The notes under the pieces: model-generated
The model's input: only the letters and a program-made list of their open reading frames with translations
The model's database searches: none
What the model was told of the DNA's origin: nothing
Shown here: positions 1 to 13,500 of the stretch, piece by piece
How positions within the stretch are numbered: the first letter of the stretch is position 1
How the letters are laid out: every line of letters starts with the position of its first letter
Translations under genes and position numbers: made by a program
Assembly: GCF_964340395.1 (NCBI RefSeq)
Contig: NC_135552.1
Location: 24,151,181-24,215,180, forward strand
Reading direction: 5' to 3'
DNA: 64,000 bases
Source of the DNA: Glandiceps talaboti
Taxonomy: Eukaryota > Hemichordata > Enteropneusta > Spengelidae

Positions 1-1
1 T

Positions 2-181
2 CTAATGTCGGCTGTCACTTACATTGATGAAGCAAAGAACTTCCGCACATTTAGACTTCCACTTATAGAGAAGTTTGGTTGTTCCAAAGTACTATCAAAT
101 CGACTGGACTATGCCCGGGTCATGGTTGAACGACTTATGTCGCCAAAATCAGCATCTTCAAGAATCAAATCAGCATCATAA
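2..181 (+). CDS. C-terminal end of an unrecognised protein (partial)
   Basis: An open frame runs from the window edge to a TAA at 179-181 and gives 59 residues with a compact, charged, helical look (it includes IDEAKNFRTFRLPLIEKFG and LDYARVMVERLM), then a Ser/Lys-rich end. Codon use and the lack of low-complexity sequence look like real coding DNA. The stretch just before the stop (SPKSASSRIKSAS) looks like a disordered tail. I do not recognise the family. The 5' part lies outside the window, so it is unclear whether this is a whole last exon. Possible poly(A) signals AATAAA follow at 652-657 and 1399-1404. Confidence 0.6.
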   Translation, partial: LMSAVTYIDEAKNFRTFRLPLIEKFGCSKVLSNRLDYARVMVERLMSPKSASSRIKSAS

Positions 182-2527
182 ATTAGAAAGGTTTGAAGTC
201 ATTACAACTTTAGTACCCTGCAGTGACTTTAAGGGCTTGATTGCAGGCTGATTTGATTTCAGACTCATTTTAAGACTGCATATTTACAAAGTCTGCAGGC
301 AGATTCTGTTTGCCCTGTGTGTATAAATAATAATGCCATTCAAAATGGTCAGCATGTTACTTATGCATAGTATCTAAGCTTTGGTGAGTTTTGCTGTGGA
401 TTTTGTCATCTAGATCTAGATAATGAAACCCATTGTAACCTCATCAAAGTTTTGATACTAAACTACTTGTTACTGTGGTCTTCTTTGAGTATCATACATA
501 TGAAGGTCTGTATGTTTGATCTACTTCTTGATAGACCCAAACTTTGACCTTTTACCAGTGACATTGTTTAAGGTCGGGTCACCTGTGTAACTGTAGACAT
601 CTTAGCTCTTTTATCTGACATTGTTCTCTTTAGTATTGGAAGTTTAAGAATAATAAAAAATTAAGCAAACAGTGTCCTTTTCTTGTACAATGCAGACCCA
701 GGACACAAGTGTACAGTTTTCAATCAAATCAGATCTTTTTGTATCAGGACTGCTGCAACAAACTTTACTAGTCAGTGTAACTTGTCTTTCATAGTTCATA
801 AACGACTAAGTTATAATATGTATGCAGCTGTTAGCAATATTGAAATCGTAATATCTTTGTGTCAAGTTTTTGTTTTGTATCTTACATATTTTATACGTAT
901 CAAACTATCATGAAATTTTGTGTTTAAATGTGCATTATTTTGGACTTGCCGCATTTCCTTCAGTCTTATTTTTGTGTAGTTAAATGTCACCATGATTACA
1001 TATGGTCATATTTGTGTAACGGTATTTGACCAAATCTGTATTATTTGAAGTTTTGAAAGCGATTATGATATTTGGCACGCTTCTGTCATATCACCCTGTA
1101 GCCCAAATTTCACACAAAATCAAAACATGTAATGAAGCTATCAATAATATTTTACTATGGCACTGTTAAGGAGAAAAGGGTTCTTTTTTGAATTATTAAC
1201 CAGTATACTAAGGTAATACTGTTTAGTTTAAAATGCATTTACTGTTTAAATATTTCTGACAACATTATTCTAACAATCGATGTATGTAATTTTTGGACCA
1301 GATGTTCACTTGAGTGAGGACAAAGGATTAGGGTAAATAATGGACTGTTTCTTTGCTTACTTGCTTCCAAGTCAAATTCATATCTAATCAAGTACACTAA
1401 TAAAGGAATTTTTCATCAACTGTTTTGACATTTTGACATTTTCCCTGCTTGACTTGAAAGTTAGTTGATAGCCACGGCAAAGCTAAGTAAAGTCTTGAGT
1501 AGAAAAGAATAGTACCACTGTGATGAAATGTAGTTGCCTTGCTGATATTGTATAGTTTTTAGATCTGAATTGAAATCACAGCAACTTTTTGTACAGCCTA
1601 TTACAGTTCATTGACAACCATGCATTGTGGAAATCTGTATTGTCAAGAAAGCTGATATGGTTTATTCTGCTGATACGTATTCACTTTTGTTGTTGACTGG
1701 ATAAATTTATCTTTATTGTCATCTTTTGTTTCTCAGTTGTTATCCTGTTTACAGATGTGGGGAGTTCTACAGAACATACTAGTATTCTCTTTCTTCTCAC
1801 TAGATGTGTTATACCAGGGACGTCCCTGGTTATACTCAGTTTAACATATCTACAAGCAGGATACATATAAGTATATATGTTGACGATTCGTGTGTATAGT
1901 ATGTCACAGTAGCAAAGTCCTGGTTCCAAGAAGTCTGTAACCATAGATGCTGTGTTGGGGCTCCCTCACGCACCAGCCAACCCTGGGGAGTTAAGCCATT
2001 GAGGGTGGAAAGACACATATGTTGTAGTCATGGTTTCCAGCAGACTTGCTACTAATATGTAAATATATTTGTCTGTCTTCTTTCACAGTATACAGATGTA
2101 TGTGAGAAATATATGTTTGTCATTTTTTTAGAATTTATTTTCATCTTTCTTTCTTTGTGTCATTGTAGTTTGTGTGTGAAGTTACATCTGTACAAATTAC
2201 GAATTCAATAAATATATTAGTATTTCACAGAACAGCTGTCCATGACTTCTTTCTTCCATTGTGAGAGTGAATTTACCATCATTGGATTTATAAAGTTATA
2301 AAACACACCTACTAAGGTAGGTGCAAATATGAGTTTTCAGTGATGCCTTGCAAGCTGATGACATGATGAGCAAACTACCTAATGAATTTGTGTTTGTTGC
2401 TCTGAATCGCCAAGAAAAAAAAAGAGAGGCAAAATGGTGCAAATTCATCTCTTTTCATGTGTACACACAAGAACACAGTTAAATTTTTATTTGTAATTCT
2501 TGTATGCTTTAACAATTTCCATGATAA

Positions 2528-2640
2528 AACAACTGTTGCCAGTAAAGGAATACATTATACAGATACAACTGTTGCAAGTTATGGGGTACACTATACAGAT
2601 GTAACTATTGCAAGTTAAGGGGTACTACTACACAAATGTA
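2528..2640 (+). repeat. Three imperfect tandem copies of a unit of about 40 bp
   Basis: The motif aactgttgc(c/a)agt followed by a 'g(g)taca(t/c)tatacagat' segment recurs three times with scattered substitutions. It is a small, old local duplication in intergenic DNA. Confidence 0.6.
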
Positions 2641-4379
2641 AATAATCCACTAAATCTGTGTTTTACACCAGGCTACATCTTATTATGGTATACATTATGC
2701 TTACAGTACAAAAGCTGTCTGACATATTGCTCAGCTATCACCACAAAAGATAACAGTTCTATACCCAGTAATGGGCCAGATGGTCACATTTTCAGTTCCA
2801 GCATGTTCTACAATATTGAGATCAGGACAGAATAGATATCAACAAACTGTGTTTTTGCAGAATGTCTGGTTTACCTTTTGAATAAGTTAAGTGCATGTGT
2901 GACCTGAACTGTAAGCATTTTCATTGAGTTGCAAAATATTGGTGAACCAAAAATGGTGTCGATGATACTGAGGCATAATTAAATAGTGAATTTTCATGAT
3001 GAAATATCGAATACACAGAAAAAGACAGGTGTTGAGCTGAAAGCCATTTTGACCAAAATTCAAGGACTCAAAGCACCAAACCATTTGCTGCAATGCACCA
3101 AACTAGCTGCTCAAAGGAAAGTTCCTACCAAGACTTGAACTATCTTGGTAAAGGTTATAAGCCAAGCACTTTTGCCACACTTATGTATGCACACACACAC
3201 ACACACACACACTCAGGCACATTATCTCTTTGCCATACCTATAGCACAACTGAACCAAAGGTTGGTTGGGCTAAAAAAAATCTACACCTGACACAAGTAA
3301 TTGGAGTATTGATTTTATTTCTCTTTCCTCTTATTATGGATAACTGAAGAACACCAATAGACCTTTACATGCAAGATTGGGAGTTAGATAATATCTAAAT
3401 GATTTTTTTTTAGTAGTACAATAGATAATATATTGACAAAGGCTTAAAAGCATGGTTAAATTCACAAAGTAACAACAGTATCAAGTACTTCTCTACTTCA
3501 TTTCACAATTTTAAATTCCCAACTTTTAAAAGCATGTCTGTGCTATTTCCTCTCACAAACATTTAAAATTCCATACCTATCAAAGGCACCAAGGCTTCTT
3601 TACAACCAAAGTGTTATTTTACATTACAATGTTGTTAACAATTGGCAACAAGTACATAACTACACATATGGGCAACAGTACCTATAAATTAGCATTAGGG
3701 TTCTTTGTATTCCCCCTCCCGTCGGAATATTTGTCTGTTGTTATAATTACCTCATTTCATTTAAACATACATAAAAAATACTCCATCCAAAATGGTCTGT
3801 TTCCACCAAGAAATTGATTCTGCATGAGTAACTGGTTTTGTATGAGTATTCATACCGTGACCCTGTTCGTAGTGTTCTGTACATCAACCAAGACTTTGAT
3901 CTGACTATCAAAGTACATTGGCAACTAATAACTGTCTCTCTTAGAGTCTGTTAAATGCTACTTTTCCCAACAACTTCACACTAGTAAACTCTCTTATTTT
4001 ACTGTTACATAAATCTAAAGTCATGAAACTTTAGGTGTCCAAATACTAGCTACATACTGGCCTTTCCATTACTCGATAAGTATACATTGTCATTATGCAC
4101 ACATATCTTTCCCTTTTCATTAATATTGAGAAATCTTGTGCTTAAAAAAATGCATGCATCCCTTTTATAATTCAGAATTGTTTTATTTTTCATGCACTGG
4201 CAAAGGACAACATATCAAGTGGTAGTGCTAAGGTACAGGGGATATTGTAAATGTAATGACATCAATGCTGTCCTCGGCATACATCTTTGTTAATGTTATG
4301 AAGTGACTCTGCAATATGACTTTATTTTCGCTATCTAAATAAATCATATGTACGAAACATAAAAGTATGATGCAAGACT

Positions 4380-4510
4380 GTGTATAGTGACCATACACTC
4401 ATTATATTATGTGTGGTTATAGGACTGCCAAGTGACCATGCATAGTGTGTCGTGATAGGACTGCCTGGTGATCACACACAATGTATGGCTATGGGACTGC
4501 CTAGTACACA
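4380..4510 (+). repeat. Imperfect tandem repeat, about three copies of roughly 45-55 bp
   Basis: The pattern 'agtgaccat...tatgtgtggttataggactgcc' recurs three times with divergence (ends near 4432, 4475 and 4502). It probably lies in the MINDY 3' UTR. Confidence 0.5.
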
Positions 4511-5229
4511 TATAAATTGAATGGTAAACAATGAATTTTCCTCTGCTGCAGATTAATACAGTAGTTTAAACAATGCCTTATAGTTATACAAACACACGTA
4601 CACTGGTAAAGCTAGGGTCCAACTACTCCTGGGCATTTTATTCTAGATTACAGTTGAAGTGGGGGAAAGAATTTGGCAGAAATGCATAAAATACAAAATG
4701 GCAAAAATGAAATAAGTATTGGAACCCTTTATCCCCCATCCTTTTCATTGCTGACCCTCACTACTGTACATAATATATATTCAAATATGAAGTGACCTGA
4801 CTTGTTTAAATGAATTAAGTAGCTATCCTACAAATGGTATACAGTACCTCTATGTCTAATATATATTGCTATTACTCACAACTTGGCATTTTAAACTCAA
4901 ATATGTCCCTGACAAAGTAGGGACAGTTTATCACACAAAAACTATGTGCATCACAATAAATGATACACAGAAAGCACATATCAAGCGTCTTTCATATAAG
5001 TTATCACAGTTACTCAACAGTCTTTCCCTCGTTTTATAAAAAATCAAAATGACACTGCACACACACACACACTCAACATGTCACCATAGCTTGTTATCGG
5101 TACACCAAAAGACACAGTATTATTTGTTGTCTCCTCCAATAGCTTCTCAGTTTTGTTACTTAAAGATATTGCCTATAGGAGATAATCCCTACTTGGCAAG
5201 ATGCAAGTCCCATATGTAACGTCTCAAGG

Positions 5230-5990
5230 CAAATATCCCATGTATCTCCTCTCCCACACTCCAACATGACATAATATTTGCATCATATACATGTATGTCA
5301 TTACTCAGAGCCATACATTATTTCAGAGTCTTGCATACTATGACTCTGTCATAGATAAACATTCGTTTGGAGTTCCATATATAGAATGACTTGATTCATA
5401 TGACATTGATGCAAGTTTATCCAGGAATAATGTACAATATGACTCAAAGCAAACATAGAACATGCATATCATTTCAGAGTTCTACATATGATAATTTGAT
5501 ACATATGATGTCTGTGCATGTATCTCCAATGTCATGTATAAAATGACTTAGAGCTAGTGTTGTAGATCTATGTTACTACAGAGTGCTATGTATGATGCCT
5601 TGAGTCAGTGTCACATATATAGCATGGACTTGGCATAAATGCCGTAGATACACGTTCTACATGAGTTCACATAAGATGACTCAATAGGTGTTGTTAACCA
5701 TGAGATAAGTGTCATACATGTATGTTTTTTCAGTGTCATATATGTATATACCAGTGTGACTCGATGTATGTGAAGTTTAAATGTAATGACTCTGGCTACA
5801 TGTCGTAGATGAACGCTCTTCAGAAGTCCAATGTATTACGCAACTCTAGTGTCATGTTACAGATAACTCGGGTTAAGTATTGTAAGTACATGGTCTTCCA
5901 GAATCCGATGTATAAGAACTCAATGTGTATCTCCTTTCAAGTCCAATATATAGTGATTCCATGCAATAGTCATAGATATAAAAAACTGGT
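5230..5990 (-). repeat. Highly degenerate repeat zone in the presumed MINDY 3' UTR
   Basis: Phrases such as 'tgtcatagatgaac', 'gagttc(t/c)a(t/c)atatagaatgac' and 'aatgtcatgtataaaatgac' recur at irregular 60-90 bp spacing. The zone looks like an old minisatellite eroded by substitutions and indels. Period and copy number need a self dot-plot. Confidence 0.35.
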
Positions 5991-6010
5991 GACAGTAATT
6001 GATCCTTCAT

Positions 6011-6758
6011 TTACAGGAGGGTGCAGGTTTTTTCCTATTCAAAAAAAAAATAAAAAAAATAAGCAGAACATCAATTTAAAAATCATGTATGACTTAACAA
6101 GCCTTTGTCACAACATATACAAGTTATGATATGAACCCTTGATGTAGAATATGGCTACACTACTTTTACTGCATCTTTCTATAATGATTTTGTGATGACT
6201 TTAATATTATCAATCAAACTTGGTCAGTCCTCGGCATTGTGCAAAAGCAAAACCTCCTCGAACTTTTTTTTTATTCCTTCAACTTGATATAGTTATCAGT
6301 TTTGTATTTTATTTGATTAACAAGGTAGATAGTCTGCATTACAACTTTTAGATTACTTGTTGATACTTACTTCTTGTTGTTGAGGTTGTGAGTGCTGAAC
6401 TTGTTGTCTCCTTTGTCTGTTTTGTTGATGTTGTTGGTGTTGAGGTGGTGGTTGTTGTTGTTGTTGATGTACTTGATCCTGTTGTTGTTGTTGTTGTTGC
6501 ACTGCTCCTTGTCTGGCCTGTGCTGCTCTAAGGTTCTCTTCTTCTTGTAAACGCATGGCTAACTCATGACTACAAAATAAAGAAACATCATCAAGCTGGT
6601 CAAACATTTCTATCATAAATTTTATGTATTAGACAAAAGAACACTATTTTTTTTCAATGGAGTTAAGTACACACACACACACACACACACCTATCCATCT
6701 ATCTATCTATATAACATATACATGACACAGAGACACAGAGACACAGAGACAGACAGAC

Positions 6759-6789
<31 letters not shown>

Positions 6790-9700
6790 CTGTGGCAGTA
6801 TACAGGAAAGCAAAGAAAGTATAAGAAATCACACAGAAAGGTTGACTTACTCTGATAATGGTGCTTCTATAGGTGGTTGTGGTTCCACACTTGGAGGTGC
6901 TGCATCTCTACCATCTACTTGTTCTTCTTGTAGGGTTAATGCTACCAGATAACTAAAAATTACAAGTACAGCTTTAATATTACAATGAAGTAATATACTT
7001 GGTATCACTATCTGATTCACACAAATTCTTTGTATTTCACATCTATGGTCAAAACCAATACTTCCAAAGTATTACATATTGTATACTTACTACTCAAGAT
7101 CTCTATGAAGGACTTACGCTTGCTATTCCACTGACTGTAACAGTTTCTGATGATGGACAAATCATATTTAGACTGTCAAATACATTGTGGTATTTCAGTT
7201 ATCTGTGCTACATAATATTTTAAAGTCTATATAATATTTTACATGGAACTTTTGGCAAACAATTGCACAGGTATTTAATTTATTTTGAGATATTTGGTGT
7301 AAAGATGATCAAATCTAAAAATACAATTGACCATGATTGGTGGCAGTTACTGTCCCTCTACTGGATGTTGGATAAGAAAACAAAGTTAAATTTAGTGTAG
7401 TAGAAAGATGTTTTTATTATGCAAGACTATCTGTTTGAACTCTATTGGTACAATAAGGTGGTCGATTTTGGAAAATTCCAGGACAGGATAGGGTACTTAC
7501 TCTTGGTTGATTTGTTGCTCTGTAGAAATATCCTTGATGGGAGGTGTGGTATCACATGGTGGCCTTGTATGGAAATCTCCATCAACAAAGTAGCTGTCCC
7601 CTTCAGTATTTGCTAATGTTTCCCAAACTACATTATTTTCTGTTAAAAACCCTTGATCCGTTACAAGTAGGAACAGCTCATTCTGCAACAGAAATGACCA
7701 TATTATTTGTAAAAAAAAAAAAAAAAAAAAATTGGTCCGTCACTACATGCAGAAATGGCTTATTCTGTGACACAAACATGTAGACAAATGCTACTTCATA
7801 ATATACAAACTGACTTGGAAATCAAAGTATAAAAGTACACATGCATAGAAATGGTTTGTGTAAGATTGGGTGAAAACAATGAAAAGTTGACATTTTTTAG
7901 TGGAGCTCCCCAAGTATTTACCAGAGTTTCCCACCAAAACTATGGTCCAGGGTTTGGGAATCTATGCAAGTACTATCAGATTTCACCCTCTGTTACCAGG
8001 GTTCTAAAACCTTAGCAAGAACACTGTTTCTGTAATATTGATAATAAAAAAATAGAAAAATAAGCTGTTACGAATGTTAGAACAATATGTCAAAACAAAC
8101 TAGCTATCAGTTACCTTGTGTTTGTATAGTGTACTAAAATGATTATTCCTGAAAAAGACACAGAGCTGATCTTCCTTGACTGTTACATTAAGTTCACACA
8201 GGCCATGGTAAGTCAACTGAGCAGCTGAAGACTCTAAAAATGCCTCTGCAACTAAACCTGGATATGATAAAAGATGGGTTATGAGTGGTAATGTTATAAA
8301 AGATTATCAAACAGAGTACATGATAAAAGACTGGTTAGGTATGCGTTAAAGGAGATGATTTGCATGGTGTGATAAAATTATTCAAAGAAACAATATATAA
8401 TTGGCCAGATATGATACTGAACATGCCAACTGGATTCAAAAATCTGAGAATCAATCGTATTCAAGGATGTAGCACTATCCACTCCTACAACTTTCCTGCT
8501 ATCTACCACAGTCTGTTGTCAGATGACATCAACAGCTGGTTACCTGACTGAAGGCAATATAGTACAATGCTGATGATAGCTGGGTGCTTAAATAAAGGAG
8601 TACAACATGCGAATATATTGGCCCAAAGAAGTATCTCTACGGTGGCCCACAGGTGACATAGGAACAATACATTTGTGGAAGAAATAATTAATTTGTCGAG
8701 AGCAAAATATTTAGTACAAGGATAAAAATTTTCTTTTATAGGACAAAACATTATTTTTTTTGGTTCAAAATAGAAATATCAAAGCAAAAAGTTCAAATTT
8801 GTAAGACAAAACTATGGTACATATTATTCTTTTCAGAATTTGGTTGTCACATGAACGTGACATGCAAAATGTGCATGTGCCACATTGAAGTCATAGCTGT
8901 CAGAGAAGACAATACAGTATTATTGTATATTGTCATAATGTATGTTTTTCATATTTATATTATCTGATGTATCTATTCAGTTTGTATGTGATTTTTATGT
9001 GATTGTCGACATTTGGGGGCATCAATAGAAAGAAGTCGGCCCTTCAATGCCATGCATTGTTTGTGACACTTGAGTTAAACCTGATATAAAGATATTTTAT
9101 AATAATGGTACAAACTTTTCTCACAGTAATGCATAAAATCCTAATGAAGGCCATGGGTTATATTGACCTGCCAAATTTTGAAGAGGTGCAGAGTCGTGAT
9201 AGGGCTACTGTATGGAGTTATGGCGACTTATCTTGAACATGAAATTTGGCCTCTATTGAAGTTATGCCACAATGTGGGAAATTTACTACACTGGGTAATA
9301 CATTACATAGATTGTAAGAACTTACCTTCATGAATACTACTAGGTTCTTTGGCACTTTTACATGATATAATCTTCTCAACTAGTTGATTATAACTGCAGT
9401 TGTTTATCACTTTTACATGTTCCTCGTTCTGTGGATCCACCAACCAACCATGGATGAGTCCAATGTTCAACAAATCAAATACTGTCAGCTCAGAGGTGTA
9501 TTCAAAATCTGCAACACTGTGAAAATAGTCATGATTACAAGCTTGGCATATGTTATCACAAAGTTAGTTCTGATATACATATCTTTTAATATCAAACATT
9601 GTTGTTTACAGGAAGTAGTAGAAAGTAAAGGCAATACCCATTCTCACACCCATGAGTGAGTTAATACATTTACTTCAAGAAAGTGGTGGGGGAGGGTATT

Positions 9701-10503
9701 GCCAGCTTGGGTACTAATGACAATCACTTTGATATGAGCTACTGAATAATTCTTTATTCACTTATATGTTTCAAAATAATTGCGGTGACTTGTTGAAACT
9801 AAATTTGTTCTCACCCTGTGAACTTAACATTGACATCTAATCCAGTCTGTAGTTTTGGAAATACAGCCATTGCATCATGCATATTCTGCTCATAATTGAG
9901 CTGGGCACCTTCCGATATGTTCTGAATAACAAAGAAAAGATAAGAGAATTCAAGTTTACTATATTTCTGTTGATTTATGTAAAACTTGAAAGTACACCAT
10001 TGCTAAGTTGCAGGTAAAGAGGTTCAAACAAAAACTGTGACTTATTGAGGGCTGATACTTATTGGGGTCAGGGTCGGGGTGTTATATTACTGTATTGATT
10101 GTGCTGAGTGTCTTTGTCACACTGGCATACTCAGGAAATTCAGAGTGACATACAGATTGATAAACAAATGATAACATAACAATAATATGCACACAGATAT
10201 CTAGATGGAGATAAAAATTAAAAAGAAGCAGGAAAAGAATAACATGTAGAGATCTATGGGAAGACAGAACATGAGTTACATGACATACTGTATACACATT
10301 GAGTGACATGTTATCTCACAATGAGATAAATAAATAAACACACATTCAAAAGGCACATTTCACCATTTGAAGCAAACATCACTTCAAATACTTTGATATA
10401 TCCAAAATACACACATGAATATTGTATACTCACATACATACACACTAACACATACTAAATAGTATAAACACAAACTCACATACATATGCATACACACATA
10501 CAT

Positions 10504-10537
<34 letters not shown>

Positions 10538-13500
10538 CACACACACACAATATTTTGATCATCTACTTGACTACAAGTACATCACACTACAAATATGAGA
10601 TCACTCCACATATTTGATTAGGCAACACTGTTTTTTACATCTCCAAAATTTACGTTTTCTAAATTTTTGAAAGTGCAGACATCAATTACACACCTGTACA
10701 CTGCTATCTAACTATAATAATTACTTGTCAAATTGAAAATGGCAATGAAAGACAAGTGGAATGTTGCCAAATAAATTGTAAAATATCACCATACATTCAC
10801 CATATACTACTACTTACTTTGGGTGTCTGTGCTAACATATAATCTCCAAGATATTCCATCAGTTGTCCCGATGTGATCATTTCTACCATGTCTGGTAGGA
10901 CTACCTGTCCTTTCAAAATTAGAACATTGACAATTGAAAGTAGTGGACATGGTCCATTCTCATTCTGTGTAACAATTGGTGTGCTCCTTCCTTTGAATTT
11001 TATCCATTTTATATGATACACTGATTGTGATGAATCACTACTAATAGCTTTCTCAGACTTGTCTCTGTTGCCTTCACCTCTCTCGCCAAGTTCACAGTTA
11101 TCAGATTGAACCTTGGTATCACCTAATTCATTTATAATTCAAAAAAGAAAGGAAAATTAGAGAAATGACACTATAGTGCTATGTACACACACGAAATGAT
11201 TGGAGTGTTGGAGTGGTGCTCCTAAAAGTAAAAACATGTTTTTTAGGTCATTTGAGATGGTATTATACCATAATAAAGGCCGTATTAAAGGCCCATGTCA
11301 GATTAGGATTAAAATCTAGGTAAGAAAAACAGTTGCCTGGCAGGGATACAGAAAAAGTAGAACTGGGTAAAAAGAATGGCCCTAAGATAACATTAATTGC
11401 AAGAAAAGTACAACTGAATTGATGACCTTTATTACACTTCAGCTGTTTGGCTAGCACTTGACCAAAATTTGACGATGCCCTCATCTCTGGCTTGGACATC
11501 AAAATTTTACACTTCAGCTGTTGGGCTAGCACTTGACCAAAATTTGATGATGCCCTCATCTCTTGCTTGGACATCAAAATTTTGGTAAAGGGTGCCAGCC
11601 CTCAGGCAGGCAGTACATAAACCACCTCCTGGGGATGGTATACCAGTTTTGACCAGTGAACAAAACATATGAAAGAGTGATATGGCATGAATTTATGGCT
11701 GAGAATTTGGGACAATTCAATTGTCTGAAGTCGTGCATGCGTCGTGACTTCAGAAAACACTGATGGAGCCATGGTGGATACCTGCCGAAAGCTTTGGTGA
11801 GACTGAACTTTTGCACAGATGAGCTTTCATCATACGATATGGCATGCTTTGCAAATCATTGAAGTGAGAAGGTAGACATGGTGGCTCATTGATTATGTGA
11901 CAGTGTATTACAGAGAGTTACTACATACGTCAGCAGACTTTCAGGTCTGGGGCCTTCCCACTTGGATTGACAACTGATACTGTAGGACAGGATCAAAGAC
12001 AACTTTCTATTTTGATTAATGGTAAGTCTGCTAGTGTAAGTTCTTAGACTTGCTTCATTTTAATAGTAGGACATGTTTCGATTACAGCCTAGTCGAGTAC
12101 TGTGCATTTGTACAAACATGCGATAACTTGAGTGTCTTTGAAATTTCCTTCATAATTTCTCATAAACTGCTGTCTTTGTACATTGAAAATCTTCCTCTGA
12201 CAATTAACAGCGTTCACTACCACTACCATGTTTGGAGTAGACAACAAAGTGAACTACAACTTACAATTAAACATCTTAAACTGGACGCTTGCAAACTGTT
12301 CATATATCACCATTTTATACAGTTAGAATGATGTCTAGACCAATCAGATCTCTCAATTTGTGCCATAAATATGCTGGTATAATATAATTTGTGATATTGA
12401 ACTGCCCTCGCTAATATTTTCATACATTCATAGATGCATAGATTCATTCTGACTTAAGGCCTATCTGGCCTCTACTGTCAGCTCTGTGCTAACTTAGTCA
12501 TGAGGTTCCTGTGTACTAGTCTACATAGAGAGGTATAGAATAGTTTTTTCCTCATAATCACAATACAAGGGTTGGTTTTCCCACAGTTTATCTAGATGAC
12601 TTTCAAACATCCATACAGTTGATGATACCGTGGTAATACCACATTGGCTGACAATTTGTTCTATATACCAACTGATCTATAATTTACAAATGCATATTTG
12701 TGTTGTTGTTTAATTAAAGACCTGGGTTTCAATACCAGGTTCCTGCATAAATGCTGTCTATCAGCAGAGCCATGTATAAGGAAAATTTGTACACAGAATT
12801 ATTCTTTTGTTCAGGACCAGGTTTTCTATAGCTACATGTATGCTAGTCAGGATGCCAATATGTGGTCTGTAAGAGAGATCTGGAAGATTTGATGAAGGTG
12901 TGTGTATAATAGTAGTTTACATTTATTATGCCAGCACACTGAATCACCTCAATAAGTAACTCTGTATTACTGTTAGTGTTACATGACATACTTTTTGTAT
13001 ACTCATACACTGATAAAGCTCTGGTCACCCTTTCAATATTTGTAAATATGGATGCACTGCTGAGAATACATCAATGATGAAACTAATCACCTGCATAATC
13101 TGTGTAGTGTTCTTTCAAAGGCTTCCACTCAAGAACTCAACTGTGGTCTCTGTCAGGCACTGGCAGTGAACCCCCCCCCCCCCGCCACACACACACACAC
13201 ACACACACACACATTTGTAAATATGGATGCACTGCTGAGAATACATCAATGATGAAACTAATCACCTGCATAATCTGTGTAGTGTTCTTTCAAAGGCTTC
13301 CACTCAAGAACTCAACTGTGGTCTCTGTCAGGCACTGGTAGTGAACCCCCCCCCCCCACACACACACACACCACTGTGCATTTGCTACTGGGTCTTTTGT
13401 TTTGAAATGTAATATTATTTTCCTAACATGGGTTATCAATAGACATCTGACAAGGACACTTCCTTGTCTGTGGTGGTCAGCAATATTTAAGAGCATTTTT

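Larger units (their letters stand above)
182..6010. other. Gene-free stretch: 3' UTRs of two convergent genes plus intergenic DNA
   Basis: The left part should hold the 3' UTR of the first gene (AATAAA at 652 and 1399). The right part should hold the 3' UTR of the minus-strand MINDY gene (reverse-strand AATAAA, read as TTTATT, at about 4192 and 4321). Short ORFs here are AT-rich and carry no recognisable protein signal. There are short CA runs near 3188-3212 and 5060-5072 and three zones of imperfect tandem repeats, listed separately. I see no other gene. Confidence 0.5.

Noticed and set aside
2335-2370. CTGATGA box at 2347
   Set aside because: No GAAA box or pairing stems at the required spacing.
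12715-12755. tRNA T-arm-like hairpin (cctgg...ccagg)
   Set aside because: The loop size is wrong, the B-box is imperfect and no A-box lies at the right distance.
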